NCBI GenBank assembly: GCA_040143965.1
Contig: JASJQH010000014.1
Location: 1-53,554 of the forward strand
Length of the DNA: 53,554 nucleotides
DNA from: Basidiobolus ranarum
Lineage: Eukaryota > Basidiobolomycota > Basidiobolomycetes > Basidiobolales
Direction: 5' to 3'
The translations under genes were made by a program, and so were the position numbers. The notes beneath the pieces were generated by a model. The model worked only from the letters and a program-made list of their open reading frames with translations. It made no database searches and was not told the DNA's origin. This document shows positions 22,343-34,770 of this stretch, piece by piece (within the stretch, counting starts at the first letter, position 1; the number at the start of each line of letters is the position of its first letter).

Positions 22343-23351
22343 TTTGATGATAGTCACGTTCGAATAAGGTGGTTTTGGTACAGATAAACAGTAACTTTAC
22401 GGGTAACGTATCAGAATTTCTCGTCAAACGCAGTCAATAATTCACTAATTAATAAGCTGAGAGATTTGTAATAACAAAACCAAAGCAAATTAAAGATTAG
22501 CGGTGGATAAAAAACTGAAAGATTGTAATCGAACCACTGACAGGAATTTACCCACTATTTAGCTATTTTGGTAGACACTGTCTCCGAGTTGCTTTTCACC
22601 TGATCCAAAAAATAGATATTCAATTGTTATGAGCCAACACCAGTTATATTATTAAAGTTGATATTGCTTATTCAATTCATTGCATTACTGCTATATGTTC
22701 ATTTTAAAGTATAATTAATTTAATCGTTATTCATTCAGAAACTTCCTTTTATGTTGCTTTTGTGTATTTTCATAATGAGTTCAGTATATATTAATTCTGA
22801 GTGGATATTTTGACCATTCGATTGAATCAAAATAAATTCTTTGGTGATTATAATTCTGAGGATGTGATACCAAGTATTGCGACAAAGTTTACGTTCTAGA
22901 ACAATTTACGCCACGCCAGCACGGCTCCGATTATATTGAACCTGATCAGTTGAAATGATTGCTATATACAATTCAGCGACGTCATTTTACAAGTACATGG
23001 TAACTTCAGGTTTTACTTGAATAAGGCAATTTCCTCGATTGAATGCGAATTCAAAATATGAGTTGCTCGGGAAAACACTATTACAGAACATTTCACCAGC
23101 TATTCTAAAATCATTGACTCGAGATCATTGGATGCATCAACAACTTGCTAAGGTAGATGTCACGATTGCCAAGGTATTTGCATAAGCTTATACAATCCAA
23201 CATAAATATTATACAATCATCGCATGGAACCAAGTGTAATGAAATATTCTAAATTATGATGAGCCTAATTTTCAGAATATTCTTAGAAAGTGTTTGTGCT
23301 TTATTTAGTTTTCGATACACAAAGTGTAAACTAATCAAAGGGCTTTGAAAA
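22343..23351. other. Intergenic region between HAP2 and eL19
   Basis: A/T-rich DNA holding the HAP2 promoter and the eL19 3' end. No open frame, repeat or motif I can support. Confidence 0.6.
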
Positions 23352-24094
23352 TTAAGCAAGAAGAGCATCTTTCTTGGCTTGGATACGTTCGGAACGACGA
23401 TCACGAGCAGCCTTGGACTTAAGACGGTGAGCTTCAGCTTGATCAGCAATGAGCTTAGCTCTGAGCTTCTCAGCCTTGGCTTTGTGAATGAACTCCATCA
23501 AGACACGCTTGTTCTTGAACACATTACCTTTAGATTTCATGTAAAGGGAGTGATACAAATGTTTATCGATCTTGCCAGCTTCACGATACTTTCTCAACAT
23601 ACGTCTCAAGACACGTTGACGGCGCATCCAAAGAACTTGAGTAGGCATACGAGCCTCGGCGGTACCTCTACGTTTACCGGTACCGGTGTGACGACCCTTA
23701 CGTTTAGCAGCAAGCTTCTCACGAACTCTGAAACGAGAGTGAACAACTTGGGGCTTCTTAATGATGAGACCATCCTTGATGAGCTTTCTGATGTTTTGGC
23801 CTTGAAGTGGAGTGGAATAATTAGTTTAACTTGCACATGTCCAAAAGCTCTAAGGGAATATCTTGCTTACGAGAGTTGGCATTGCCGATCTCACTGACCT
23901 CATTAGGATCAATCCAAACTTTTCTTTTACCGCACTTAAGTACGCTGGCGGCCAAACGTTTCTGACTGCTCAAAGAAACCCTAGAAGAAGTCAAATAGAT
24001 GGATGGATAAGTCAACTGATAAGGATATTCGAGTTTTTAGCATCGTTATTTGCTAGATGCTTTTTGTATAGGACTTCCTTGAAATTACTTACAT
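23352..24094 (-). CDS. RPL19: Ribosomal protein eL19 (60S)
   Basis: Three exons: 24094-24093, 23980-23871 and 23800-23352, giving 186 residues. The first coding exon carries only the first two bases of the start codon. AT|GTAAGT is spliced to CTAG|G, so the ATG is completed by the next exon. The protein then reads [73 protein letters not shown] and [17 protein letters not shown], ending in a long basic helix. All are typical of eL19, which bridges the two ribosomal subunits. Length is normal. Introns near the 5' end are common in ribosomal-protein genes. Confidence 0.95.
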
Positions 24095-25205
24095 TGTAAT
24101 AAGAGCAACCTGTCAGGTTAGAAGGAAGAGAAAGAAAACATATGTCGCAACGTCGTTTTTAATCATCGACTTTGCACCATAAAGAGGGTCCAATCAAATC
24201 GGATCAAATATGAATTTTGATTGGATTTTTTTGAAGTCTTTACAATCTCACATTATTGAAAATTCTGATTATCTTCACTCATAACCGTAACGGCACAGCC
24301 GAAGATGGCCGGCGTTTTCGTTTTCCTCGGCTATGACCGTTCGGTAAATCATGATAAAGCTTATTCGAGTAATACAGTAAATTCTATTTGTTACTATATT
24401 TACCTAGAGCCCGCTCACAAAAACAACCTTCTTGAGTATATTGATTAGCTTGTCGGGTGCTCTTGATTTTGCTAGTATTCAGACGTACGCAAATCTACAA
24501 GTACCTCATCGTATCTTTGGCTTGTGTCATGATTGGAACTCAAGAAGAGTAAAACACATCCCTAGTTTGAAAAGGCTGCTAAATAAGCCTACTGCGGAGT
24601 GAATCACATTTGATAGCAGTCCAGTTATATTGCTTGCTTTTTAGGACATGGTCTCTGCAATCAGGTCCTTGTTGCTACAGGGAGTCACTGGAAATCTAGG
24701 GTATCAGAGTTGGTTAATCTGGGCACAGGGTTAGGGTTAGTAAATTCAGAGAAAAGGAATATTACTAATAACTATTCGGCAAAAGACCTTGAATCTTTTA
24801 TGGACTTGAATAATTTGTCGATCACTGAGAGGTCCAATTGTTTCTGGCTCCATGGTATGACTAATTTCTTCATTTGGTCAAACCATCAATACCAAATAGT
24901 CCCGACTAATATATTTTCATATCAGTTGGCACCCTCTTCAATTATTGGCTATCCTCCAGCGACACATGACATGATCCAATCAAGGTTGAGGAGAAGTCAA
25001 CTATATCTGATTCTGGCTGATGATTATTGACCTTCTTGATTCTTTACCTATTGTATTTGATAAATTCATATCATATTGTCCACATCTCACAGTCTAAACT
25101 TGCGATAGTTCTTTAAGTCGTCCCCCTTTAACAAACGACACTTGTTTCTTCTCTATTTCCTTTTTAACCTTCCCTAGATTTTTATCCCAGTTGGTAATAA
25201 CCGCA
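24095..25205. other. Divergent region between eL19 and the Yap1-like gene
   Basis: It holds GGGTTAGGGTTAG at 24728-24740 (telomere-like) inside an open frame (24710-25030) that lacks a good start and any motif. Near 24290-24330 is a G/C-rich patch with CCG and GGC groups in the eL19 promoter. No gene I can support. Confidence 0.5.
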
Positions 25206-26658
25206 ATGAACGATAATTTAGCATATCAACTCCAAAGTGCACAAAGCGATCTTGACAACCAGGGTCTTCTCGCGGCCGCGATCACACATAACCAAATGGC
25301 CAAAATCGAAGAGTATCTAAAGAGAAAGAATGATAATGATGAAGAAAAGACCCCTATCAAACATAATCGTATGTTTGGTGCATAGTTTACCCTTTTCATT
25401 GGTCTACTATTTTCTAACTTTTCGTTATAGATCAGGAAGAAAGATTAGACAATCACCTTGATTCTCCTGAAGGTATTTTTGTCTAGATGAAATTTTTCCT
25501 TTTTGGCCTTTTTCTTAACTTTGAATGATTTTAGATGGTACCAAGTCTACAGCTAAAAAACCCGGCCGAAAGCCCTTGACCACGATGCCAACTGACGTAA
25601 GTCCATCTCTCTTTCTATTTTCCTCCACATAAACTGATCGTCTATGTAAATAGAAAAGGAAAGCTCAAAATCGTGCTGCTCAAAGGGCTTTTAGAGATCG
25701 AAAGGACAAATACGTAAAAGAATTAGAAGACAAGGTGAAAGAACTCGAAGACAATAGCGAGAAAAGCCAAGAAGAAAATGAGAAGCTTCGCAAGCTTTTA
25801 CTAGAAGTGAAAGCTGAGAATGTTCTTCTTAAGGGAAACTTCACCTTTCAGCCACCTACAAATGCATTGAGTGAAGTACCTACTCTGGTTGATCTACTGA
25901 AGAATACCAATAATCCACAGAATAATTCACCCTTGTTTAGCTCGTTCCCTTGGACACCCAATTCTAATTCTGGTGAAGTTAACTTTATTCATGGTTCTGA
26001 ATCGCCAGAAAACCAAGGTTTAAGTTCTGGCGACGATAAATCACCGTTCAACAATGAATCTTCGCCTTATGCGTCGATATCTCACACAGCCACTCCTGAG
26101 ATGAGTAACCTTGTAAACACAAGTCAACAACATACAATGTATCAGCCGGCATTGCACGAGCCAAATTTCTTTGCTCCAATTGGAGAAATTGTGGACGATC
26201 CTTTGATTTCAGTTAATCAAGGATTCACCTCACCCCAGTTGTTTACCGATAACGGGGAGAGTCATCTCAACCTACCTTTCGATTTGTCGGACTATAGAGA
26301 TCCTACAGGAACTTTGTTTGATGACAATTTAACCGGAGGCTTGTCTTCACTACCTGCCTTTTTCGAGGAAGGTTGGAACGAAGATTTTAATACTGAACAA
26401 ATATTCAGTCCAATTCAGAATACACATGATGTAACAACAGTGGGAGATGGTTTTGCCAATTCGCATAGTGAAAGTGGCGCAGTGGATCATGAAAAGGCAG
26501 ATATTCATATCAGCTTAGAAGATTGTAAGGTTCTGGAATATGCGAGCCTGCCACTTGATTTCGACATCAATGAACTGTGTGATTCATTACGAAGGAAAGC
26601 TACTTGCGGTGGTCGTTTCCCTTGCCCCGAGAAGACTGAGCAGTTAGCGCAGTTGTAA
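25206..26658 (+). CDS. Yap1/Pap1-type bZIP oxidative-stress factor
   Basis: Four exons (25206-25368, 25431-25472, 25535-25596, 25654-26658) give 423 residues. The basic region KRKAQNRAAQRAFRDRKDKY has the QNRAAQRAFR signature of the fungal Yap/Pap1 family. A leucine zipper follows (VKELEDKVKELEDN...). The C-terminus carries a cysteine-rich domain: EDCKVLEYASLPLDFDINEL, then LCDSLRRKATC, then FPC. This resembles the c-CRD of Yap1/Pap1, which masks the nuclear export signal when oxidised. All four cysteines are in the last 50 residues; no cysteine exists in the region where Yap1 has its n-CRD. Such factors respond to peroxide and electrophiles and switch on thioredoxin and transporter genes. 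Confidence 0.88.
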
Positions 26659-26948
26659 TACTTCACAAAGTATGAACTCATGAAGGGAGAGAAACTCGAG
26701 CCCGGCATAAGAGCTTCTTAATCTATTCTTAGACGTGGTGGGGGGCTTATCATGATTCAGTATCATAATCTAGCATAATAATAATCTTCTATCAAAAGCA
26801 CATGAAACCTTTTTTTGATTGGAAAAAGTACCGAAATGTCAATAATGTATGTAAATGATATGTAAATTCATGACGACACCTGGACCATTTTCTCTCTTCT
26901 TTCTGTTATGGGCTGTTGGTTTTGAATGGCATCCTATTTGAACATGTC

Positions 26949-27146
26949 TCAATATCCATCAGCCTTTATAGCATTGTTTTCTCTTTTTCTTTTGAGTGCT
27001 GCTTTCAATCTATGTAGCTTTTTAGTATCTTTACGGCCTTTGATTCTCCTTCTCTCCCGTACTCCTGATAAACATATTGTATTAGCATGAGCCGGAATTT
27101 GCGAGGATAATCGTTGTTGAAGGCTGCTTGCGGGGAGATGCCGCAT
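26949..27146 (-). CDS. Small basic ORF, 65 residues
   Basis: ATG at 27146 to TAA at 26949. The C-terminal half is very basic and helical (ERRRIKGRKDTKKLHRLKAA and LKRKREN), as in small mitochondrial ribosomal proteins. The N-terminal half has no acids, as in a presequence. An alternative start would split the ATG (AT|GTAACA...AATAG|G), but that needs a 36-nt intron, shorter than any other here. It lies between two convergent 3' ends, about 290 bp past the Yap1-like gene. The family is not recognised. Confidence 0.35.
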   Translation of the reverse strand: MRHLPASSLQQRLSSQIPAHANTICLSGVRERRRIKGRKDTKKLHRLKAALKRKRENNAIKADGY

Positions 27147-27313
27147 TGGTACAAATGATTGTTTAATGACTTCTAACCTATTATTTTAATGAATATCTAA
27201 CTTGATGTGTTACATGAAAGTAGTATGACTTGGACTGTTATTAACTTCTAACTCGAGGTTTAAGAATCACCATAGAATACTCCCCTAATATCAGCGGTTT
27301 AGCAAATGTGGGA

Positions 27314-28746
27314 TTATGGGATTGTACCAATGTTTTGTTCTTTTTCCACTGTTGGATCAATACTCTGGGTTCTTTGTTTTTTGAGGATGTTGGTGATATA
27401 AAATTCACCGGCTTTGTACGATGATCGAACTAGAGGTCCACTGGCAACATATTTAAATCCAAGCTCTTCGCCAACCTTAGCCCAATGGTTAAATTTCTCG
27501 GGAGAGACGTACTCGGTCACCTTCATATGTCTTTTAGTGGGACGCATATATTGACCAAGCGTTAAACAATCAACACCGACCCCACGAAGATCTAGGTTGA
27601 TGAGCTTCGATTAGTATCAAAGTGATTAGATACTCTTCAAAATAAGATAAATACCTTTCATAGTTTGAAGTACTTCCTCATCAGTTTCACCAAGACCTAA
27701 CATGATGGATGTCTTAGTAAAGAGTGACGGGACAGTTTTTTTGGCGTGTTCCAAGACGGCCAAAGATTGTCTATATTTTGCACGACGGTCACGAACATAA
27801 GGAGTGATTGCTTCTACAGTTTCCAAATTATGTGCATAAACGTCTAATCCTGATCTAGCCACGATAGCTACATGTTCCAAATTTCCTTGAAAATCTCCAG
27901 TTAAACATTCCACCAAGATATGGGATGCTTTTTCTTTGATTTTTCTAATAGTATTAGAAAAATGTTCAGCTCCACTATCTGGAAGGTCATCACGGTCAAC
28001 TGAAGTGAGTACGACGTAGTCAAGACCCCACTTACGAACCGCCTCCGCTGTATTTTCTGGTTCGTTAACATCTAAAGCTTTTGGTTTACGGTTGGTTTTA
28101 ACTGAACAAAAACGACAACCACGGGTACATTCATCACCCATCAACTAAACATCATAAGAAAAAATATCTTTATATCAAGACTTATATTAGAAAGGTTTAT
28201 TACCATAATGGTGGCAGTAGCAGTTTGGTGTTCACCACCACCCCAACAATCTCCGACATTTGGACATCTGGCTTCTTCACACACGGTATGTAACTTAAGA
28301 TCACGTAAATTCTTTTTGATTTTAGTCAAGTTATTTCCTACTGGGATTTCAGTTTTAAGCCAAGTTGGTAATCTTTGTCTTCTAAATACCCAATAAGAGA
28401 TATTTTTAGTTCTAACATATAAAAGAAAATAAATTATGAAAAGACTTACGTTTTTTTAACACTAGAAGTTTGTACGGTTTCTTTCAACTCCAAAGCTTCT
28501 TCATAAGATATTTCGGAAGAATTATTGAGAAAATCACCAAGGGAAGGACCATGTTGGAATTTTTTAGAAAAACCAGTGGTTACAGGTATTTTCCCAGTGG
28601 TAGCCAGTCTACGAAACTGGTTCTATTAATAATAATGATAATTTCAATTGAACAACATTAATATTGAATAACATGGTAATGATCTTCACACAATTTATTA
28701 CCCCTAGCGTACTCCTTGAAGTAAATGTATTCAGAAAGCGAGACAT
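27314..28746 (-). CDS. LIP5: Lipoyl synthase, mitochondrial (radical SAM)
   Basis: Five exons (28746-28702, 28622-28450, 28381-28204, 28144-27655, 27591-27314) give 387 residues. [15 protein letters not shown] is a mitochondrial presequence. The auxiliary iron-sulfur cluster is bound by [12 protein letters not shown] (C-x4-C-x5-C). The radical SAM cluster is bound by CTRGCRFC (C-x3-C-x2-C). Family motifs follow: [37 protein letters not shown] and [14 protein letters not shown]. It inserts two sulfurs into protein-bound octanoyl groups to make the lipoyl cofactor of pyruvate dehydrogenase, 2-oxoglutarate dehydrogenase and the glycine cleavage system. The final RSSYKAGE serine motif is intact. 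Length and motif order are normal. Confidence 0.95.
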
Positions 28747-29627
28747 GTCAACGAGTGAACTGAATTATCGAAAATGAGAACAGAAACGGGAACGGGAATT
28801 GTTTTCAAATAGTGATGGCAGGGCAGTGGATGTATTGTGGCTTATCTGTAAGATTACCATAAGCAAGTGCGATCTAAAAGATATCAATCCTCTTCAAATA
28901 ACATGATCTAGATGGCACTAGTTCACTAACAAATGGACTAAATAATCCAGATCATAACCCATACACACTCTTATCATTAAGATGGTTCCAGATCCGGCAG
29001 AATTGCATCTACTTTACTACTGTTGAGTTGCCATGACAATGAGTGTTTGGTTTCGAACAAGATTCCTTAATTACAATTAAGTTTTGACATCTCTACCAAT
29101 ACCAATACCAATACCCATACCCATACCCAATACCATTAGTCCCACTCACTGTTCATCATCATATGAAAGTAATCGCAGCAATAGCTTCTGCATTCTTCAC
29201 GGGAATATTTTGTGATTGGGTTGAACTCCGTTTTCACATGCTAAAAACCCCTCATTTCCCTCCTTAAACAAGTATCCACTAACACCAAATAGGAGAAATC
29301 TTGATGTATAAGTGAGATTCTTACATGGGTTTATTCTTGATGTTTCGTTGGATGTAAATAGATACAGGCGAATTGACAATAAACAACTCTTTCGATGAGG
29401 ATGAAGATGCCGATGGGATGGGATGAGAAGGAAAGAGAAAGGGGAAGGAGAGGGGGAAGGATGGAATCACTAGGTAGATGATGTAAGAAGCAAGTAACAA
29501 ATATTAAACTATATCCTGGTTCAAAATGTAACAGCAACAGTAACTGCGAGAAACAATAAATCATATAAACGGGTTCTTTCAATGTGCATTAACAACTATG
29601 TAGGTTAAACCAAAATCAATTACGCAG
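28747..29627. other. Intergenic region with hexamer microsatellite
   Basis: Upstream of lipoyl synthase and downstream of the bHLH gene. The hexamer array ACCAAT/ACCCAT occurs about six times at 29095-29136. A purine-rich stretch (GGAAAGAGAAAGGGG-like) lies at about 29425-29465, likely in the bHLH 3' region. No gene seen. Confidence 0.55.
29095..29136 (+). repeat. (ACCAAT/ACCCAT)n microsatellite
   Basis: Three ACCAAT units are followed by two ACCCAT units and imperfect copies. The forward strand also spells CCAAT three times, so it could be a fortuitous HAP-site cluster upstream of lipoyl synthase. Confidence 0.7.
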
Positions 29628-31342
29628 TCAAGATCTTGAAGCAGTAGGTCGTCTTGAACCATCTGCCGTTGATTCTTGAGACATGGTAGCAGAAGGGATG
29701 TCCACCCGACAGTTTGTAGTTACACTGTAGTTAGGCAAAATAGTTCTCGTTGAGTATTGGTTGACAGAATCCCCAGGGGCTCCACCACCGAAGTAATTCC
29801 CATTACTTCCTCCAAAAGACGGATTATTTCCATAATTATATCCATACATATATCCCTGTCCTCCTGGACCGGGATTTGACTCACCGCCACCACGTCCAGG
29901 TGGTGGTGGTGGTGGCGGCTGGTGGTGGTGTCCATTATGTACAGGATACATAGACCCCGTTTGAGCGCCTTCCAAACGTCGTTGTAGTGTAGTAGCTTTG
30001 TTTTTAAGTCGTTGATTTTTTCGTTCCAAGCGCTTTATAAAGTCCACCGCCTTAAACAAGATAGTAGACTTACTATTATTCATATCACGAAGTGAGGGAA
30101 CGATTTCGGTTAAATCCTTAAAACCAGAACGGATCATATTGCGTCTTTTTTGCTCGGAAGCGATATGATTTGCTCTCTTCTCTTCCTCCGTTAGTAATTC
30201 TTTATTACCTTTACGTGAGCGATCAGCTTTCGAGGTTTCTTCCCTTTTACTCTCGAAATTACTGGATGTAGGGGATTGGGAATCTGGTGGGAATTCTTCT
30301 TGTTTAGTTTCATTATTTAGACTAGAGGGTGACTCAATCGATGATTCATTCAGTCCTTTGTTGATATCGTATTCTCTCTTCATGGATGGTTTTCGGGATT
30401 TCATATCACTTCCTTTCCGTTTAACTGGTATTACGGGGCTGTTGAGACTGATGGATTCCGTGTTGATGTGTAGCGGAGAAGACATAGTAGAGTTTCGCCT
30501 CGTATGTGACATTGGGGATTTGAGTGGAATGGGATTATTGGTTGGGGTGTGAGTACGAGGCGGATTGTTTTCAACAGAAGAGACTCCAGAATCATGACCC
30601 ATGAATAGACTAGAGGGAGTTGTAGGTGTAGGTGTACTGTGCATACTAGGCTCTCTAGAATTATGATTGAACATATCATAGAGAGAGGAATGTACTACGG
30701 ATTTGTGTTGAGGCTTATCCAAAGAAAACATATGAGAATTACTTCCAGTAGGTAGCGAAGGTCCAGGTGGAAAATAATTGGGATGTTCAAGAGTCGGTGG
30801 TAGAGGATTATCAGCAAAAAGGTTTTCATCAAAAAATATGTTATCTAAAAAGTTATCAAAGAAGCGTTGTTCTGATTCGTCAAAAAGTTTGGTATTGGGA
30901 TTGGTTGCTGATCTCAAAGAAGGTGAAGAAGGTAGAGTGGCTAAGTCTTCTTCTGTTAATCCAAGTTGATGACCAAGCTCTAAAGAGAATATCGGTTATT
31001 GTTTGTAAACTGATAGTAACTACAAAAATAAAACATACCTCGGAGTTCTTGAGCTAAATGTACTGATATAGACGGGTCAGGAGTAGCAAGTAGGGGATGT
31101 GAGGGAATGGGAGGAGGTGGGATAGAGGGAGGAGCTAGTACTCCATGATTTGGGCTTTCCAAAGTAGAACCAGAGTGTAATTGAGATGGATGTGGATAAG
31201 AATGGTATGCAGGGTGGTAAAGTCCTAGGTTTATCTGCTGCGTACCCGACTTATTAACGTCTATTGGTAGTCTAGGATTTGTGGGATTGGAAGTATAGTA
31301 GCCAGAATTGTTCATCATTACGTTGGGATTCGGTTGATTCAT
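29628..31342 (-). CDS. bHLH transcription factor (Myc/Max/INO4-like basic region)
   Basis: Two exons (31342-31039 and 30979-29628) give 551 residues. The bHLH lies at about residues 345-405. The basic part is HIASEQKRRNMIRSGFKDL with the H-x3-E-x2-R E-box contacts, then TEIVPSLRDM, a loop, and STILFKAVDFIKRLERKNQ. A short zipper-like run follows (LKNKATTLQRRLEGA). HxxxExxR factors bind CANNTG, usually CACGTG or CACATG. The closest groups known to me are Max/Mlx and fungal Ino4-like proteins. The rest is low complexity: Pro/Ser/His-rich N-terminus, a His/poly-Pro run then Gly/Tyr/Asn-rich near the C-terminus. The SLC17-like gene starts divergently 1.2 kb away. Partner and targets unknown. Confidence 0.82.
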
Positions 31343-32563
31343 TTATAAAAATGAAATGTGTTGTCAAAAAACTGGAAAATGAGTTGCACACGAAGAATCT
31401 GTTTCCTAAGAAACACCGTTTTAGTCAACTTTATGGCAAAAAGACGGTTGTATCAGTTCAAATGAAGACAAGAATGGGGGGAAACTTGGGTTCTATCCTT
31501 AGGGTTGTGCTCGTTTTCTAACTGGAGTCAGAGGTTTATGAGTATTATAAAGAGCCACCAAGTAAAGTCAATGAAAATCAGTGGAGCAAAAATTGAGAAC
31601 CGCACAAACGGGGGTGTACTTAAGACTTCTTCCAACCGTGTCACGCTATTGGTGCAACAATATCCATTTCTGGATATCGTATATTGTTACCGTCTCACTC
31701 AGTGGGAAAATGAGTAGTAAAATTTAAAATGATAAAACAAAGCAAATATTAAGCCAGCTTTCTATTGAGCTCTTTCACGTGCTTTTGTTATAAAATTCAT
31801 AGTGGCCTAGCAGATTCGTAAACAGCTAAGCTTTGAATTGTAGCCTAACCCTAAGCTCTATCCAATACTCAGCAGCTGGGCAAGAGAATCTTAGCGCTAT
31901 CCAATAAATGACCTATACAGCGCTACTCACAAGACGGTATGTACGCGACCACTAATTACCATAAAGCTTGGCCTAAAGACTCTCGTATTCAGGATTATAA
32001 ATTCGAATCGTGATTGGGCGGCCCACTTGTAACTCTCATCCAAATGTTACATCAAGCAATTATATGCAAATATGGCAGGGAAATTAAGGAATGTTTAACT
32101 CTTGGAATCTAGCTTTATTGTTGTTGTAAGCTTCAAGTATAGCATCTAAGCTTGATTGCTATTGTAATGTAAGCTTCAAGTAAACTCACTGTAGGCGCTG
32201 GTGTTTAGTGGAGCATGCTTTTATCGACCTTTCATAACATATAGAGCTCAGGCATGTTTCAGAATATACGCGGATATAAATAGAATTGTTGATTTAAAAC
32301 TTCGATCCCCGATTAAACTGATGCATTCTACGGATCATTCAAACGCCTGTCAATAGGCCATAACCTTTTGCTTACCCATTATCTTTCAGCCTATTAGTAA
32401 GCTTATTCTAAATAAAGTCACAGGCTCCAAAGCCGAAATGTTGTTTGTATTTTACTTTCTCTAAATTGGAATTTATAGAGTCACCTTAACATTTTAAACT
32501 TGAGAATATTCAGTACGCAATCACAAAATCCTACTTTGTTAATTGCCTTTTTGTTTGGCCTAA
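31343..32563. other. Divergent region between the bHLH and SLC17-like genes
   Basis: No gene seen; open frames at 31279-31717 are motif-free. CCTAACCCTAAG near 31844 is another telomere-like snippet. AAGCTT-containing segments near 32120-32180 share the words TGTAAGCTTCAAGTA (two imperfect copies). Confidence 0.5.
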
Positions 32564-34312
32564 ATGGATATAGTTAGAAATGCCTTACATTCCATACCTA
32601 AGCGACATGTTATAGTCGTTTTATGTGCTATGAGTGTGGTCATAAGTTATGCTGGTTTGTAGAATAATTCGCTACTTTGAGATGTACTTTATGTTAACAA
32701 ATGCTTTACTAAAGATCGCTCGAACATTTCGATCGCCATTATTCCTATGTCCGCTGAGTATTCGTGGTCTTCTACAACTCGAGGTTTAATTCTTTCCAGT
32801 TTTTTCTATGGGTATTTTTGTACTCAGGTTCTTGGAGGATTCTTAGCTGATAAATTTGGAGGGAAGGGTGTCTTGGCTTTAGGTATTTCTACTACTTAAA
32901 TTTTAAACGATGTCTTTGATGTTAACGTTGAAAAGGCGCTTTTCTGTGGTCGCTTTTTACTTTGGTTACGCCGTGGGTTGCTCACAATCTCGCACTCCTG
33001 ATAGTTTGCCGTCTGCTACTTGGCGCCGGAGAAGGTCGGTAAATACTTATATTTTCAATGAAATAATGTTCTAACACAGTCTACTATATTTTTAAAGGTC
33101 TCGGATTTCCAGCAATCCATTCTCTAATAGCTAAATGGATTCCACACCATGAGAGCTCTCGTGCAGTGGCTGCTGTTACTGCTGCTTCATACGCTGGTGC
33201 TATTTTAGCACTTTTGATTTCTGCACCTATAGCTGCTTCATCGCTCGGTTGGAGATGGATTTTCTACATTTTTGCAATTATGGGTTTTGGATGGAACATT
33301 CCTTGGTATTTGTTTAGTGCCAGCTCTCCTGACCAACACTCTGGCACTTCCCCGTTTGAGAGTCTCTATGGTAAGGAGAGAGATCAGGATTGCCCTGCTT
33401 ATGTACGTGTCAATAGCGAAGATCATGATAGCTTTCATGAGAGACCGGAATCTCCAGAGGAGATCGAAGATAGTATTGAACAAGCACATTCCACCGAATC
33501 TGATGAGATTCTAGATGTAGATGTGGTTCATTCACCCGTTATGCATCACACGTCTGCTTCTTCTGGAAACAACATTCCTTGGGGTGATATCTTTGCATCT
33601 AAAGAAGTGTGGGCTATACTTCTTAATCAGTTCTGTAACTCTTGGGGGTTCTATGTACTTCTAAGTTGGTTGCCTACATATTATAAAGATGTCTTTGATG
33701 TTGATCTCAATGAGTTGGGGTATTTCTCAGGTATGCTGTATTCAGAGCTCTATACCATGTATGGTTAAGTTAATCCTAGTATGTTCTTCAGTATTACCTT
33801 ATATTGTTCAAGGGTTGGTCGGATTGGCCAGTGGCTTCGTTGGTGACTACGCAATCAACAAATTAGAAATACCAGTTGTTACTGTTCGTCGAGTTGCTCA
33901 GTGTACAGGAATGTTGGGGCCTGGGATATTCCTTCTTTTAGCTGGATACACTGCCACTTCAGTCACTATTGGTATGATATATATATCTTTGGCATTGGGG
34001 TTCAATTCCTTCACTTTAATTGGAGTCTCCATTTCGCAATTGGACATTGCTCCCAAGTTTGCAGGAATTATCTTCGGACTCGGGAACACAGCTGCTACGC
34101 TTCCTGGTAAATCTATAACTACCTGGACATCATCATACAATATCTCGCTAATGTAATATTTATTAGGCATATTAGGTGTGACCGTAACTGGAGTATTACT
34201 GGAGTCTAAAGAAGCTTGGCCACTTGTTTTTGGTATTGCCGCCGCGTTTTACTTCTTTGGAGCAGTGATATGGTTTTTCTGGGGAGGTGGTGGTCATGTT
34301 GTGATTCATTGA
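32564..34312 (+). CDS. MFS anion transporter, SLC17/ANTR-like
   Basis: Six exons (32564-32654, 32715-32882, 32936-33034, 33098-33730, 33792-34106, 34167-34312) give 483 residues. The start is PKRHVIVVLCAMSVVISYAD, then RSNISIAIIPMSAEYSW, SSFFYGYFCTQVLGGFLADK, LLLGAGEGLGFPAIHSL and SLGWRWIFYIFAIMGFGW. This is the signature run of the SLC17 family (phosphate, vesicular glutamate, sialin; ANTR in plants). The central loop is long and acidic (EEIEDSIEQ region). The second half continues with six spans to the C-terminus. A sodium- or proton-coupled organic anion or phosphate transporter is likely; substrate unknown. The donor of intron 3 (GTCGGT) is weak but the phase fits. Confidence 0.88.
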
Positions 34313-34770
34313 GATGTTATATATTGGCGGTATTTCTGATACTCGTTCATTTGAGTGTAAATCAGATTGAATTAACATATGATTAATATCAGAGAACATT
34401 AGATCATCGTTATCATTAGCTTTATGAACGAGCAGTTTACTAGAGTGGGATTGAACAGTTCGGTACGTTCCTATCCGCAATATATCATATAACTACCCCC
34501 AAATTGTTTTGAGTATAAAGGTGTTTATTTTATATATCTGATGATGCTCTCGTATAGTACTAGCTGACCGATGGAAAATAGACCTTCGGAGATTGAGAAT
34601 CTGTTGCTGAAGATACAAATACAAATTAAACAAGCAGAATGTATATTTGATCCTACGAGACATGTTAAACTGTGGTTATTCACAATAGAGTTATATAGTT
34701 TTTTCATTCCTGATTGGTTCTTTCAAAGGGTTTAATATCTTCAGCTAACAATGTCCACTATGTATACGTG
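34313..34770. other. Convergent 3' region
   Basis: Between the SLC17-like and p31comet stop codons. A/T-rich; no coding, repeat or structure seen. Confidence 0.6.

Noticed and set aside
23379-23897. 172-codon plus-strand frame
   Set aside because: It is the antisense of the eL19 exons; the eL19 reading is certain.
24710-25030. 106-codon frame on the + strand upstream of the Yap1-like gene
   Set aside because: It opens from a GTG within a telomere-like repeat. No motif and no splice or promoter support, so I did not list it as a gene.
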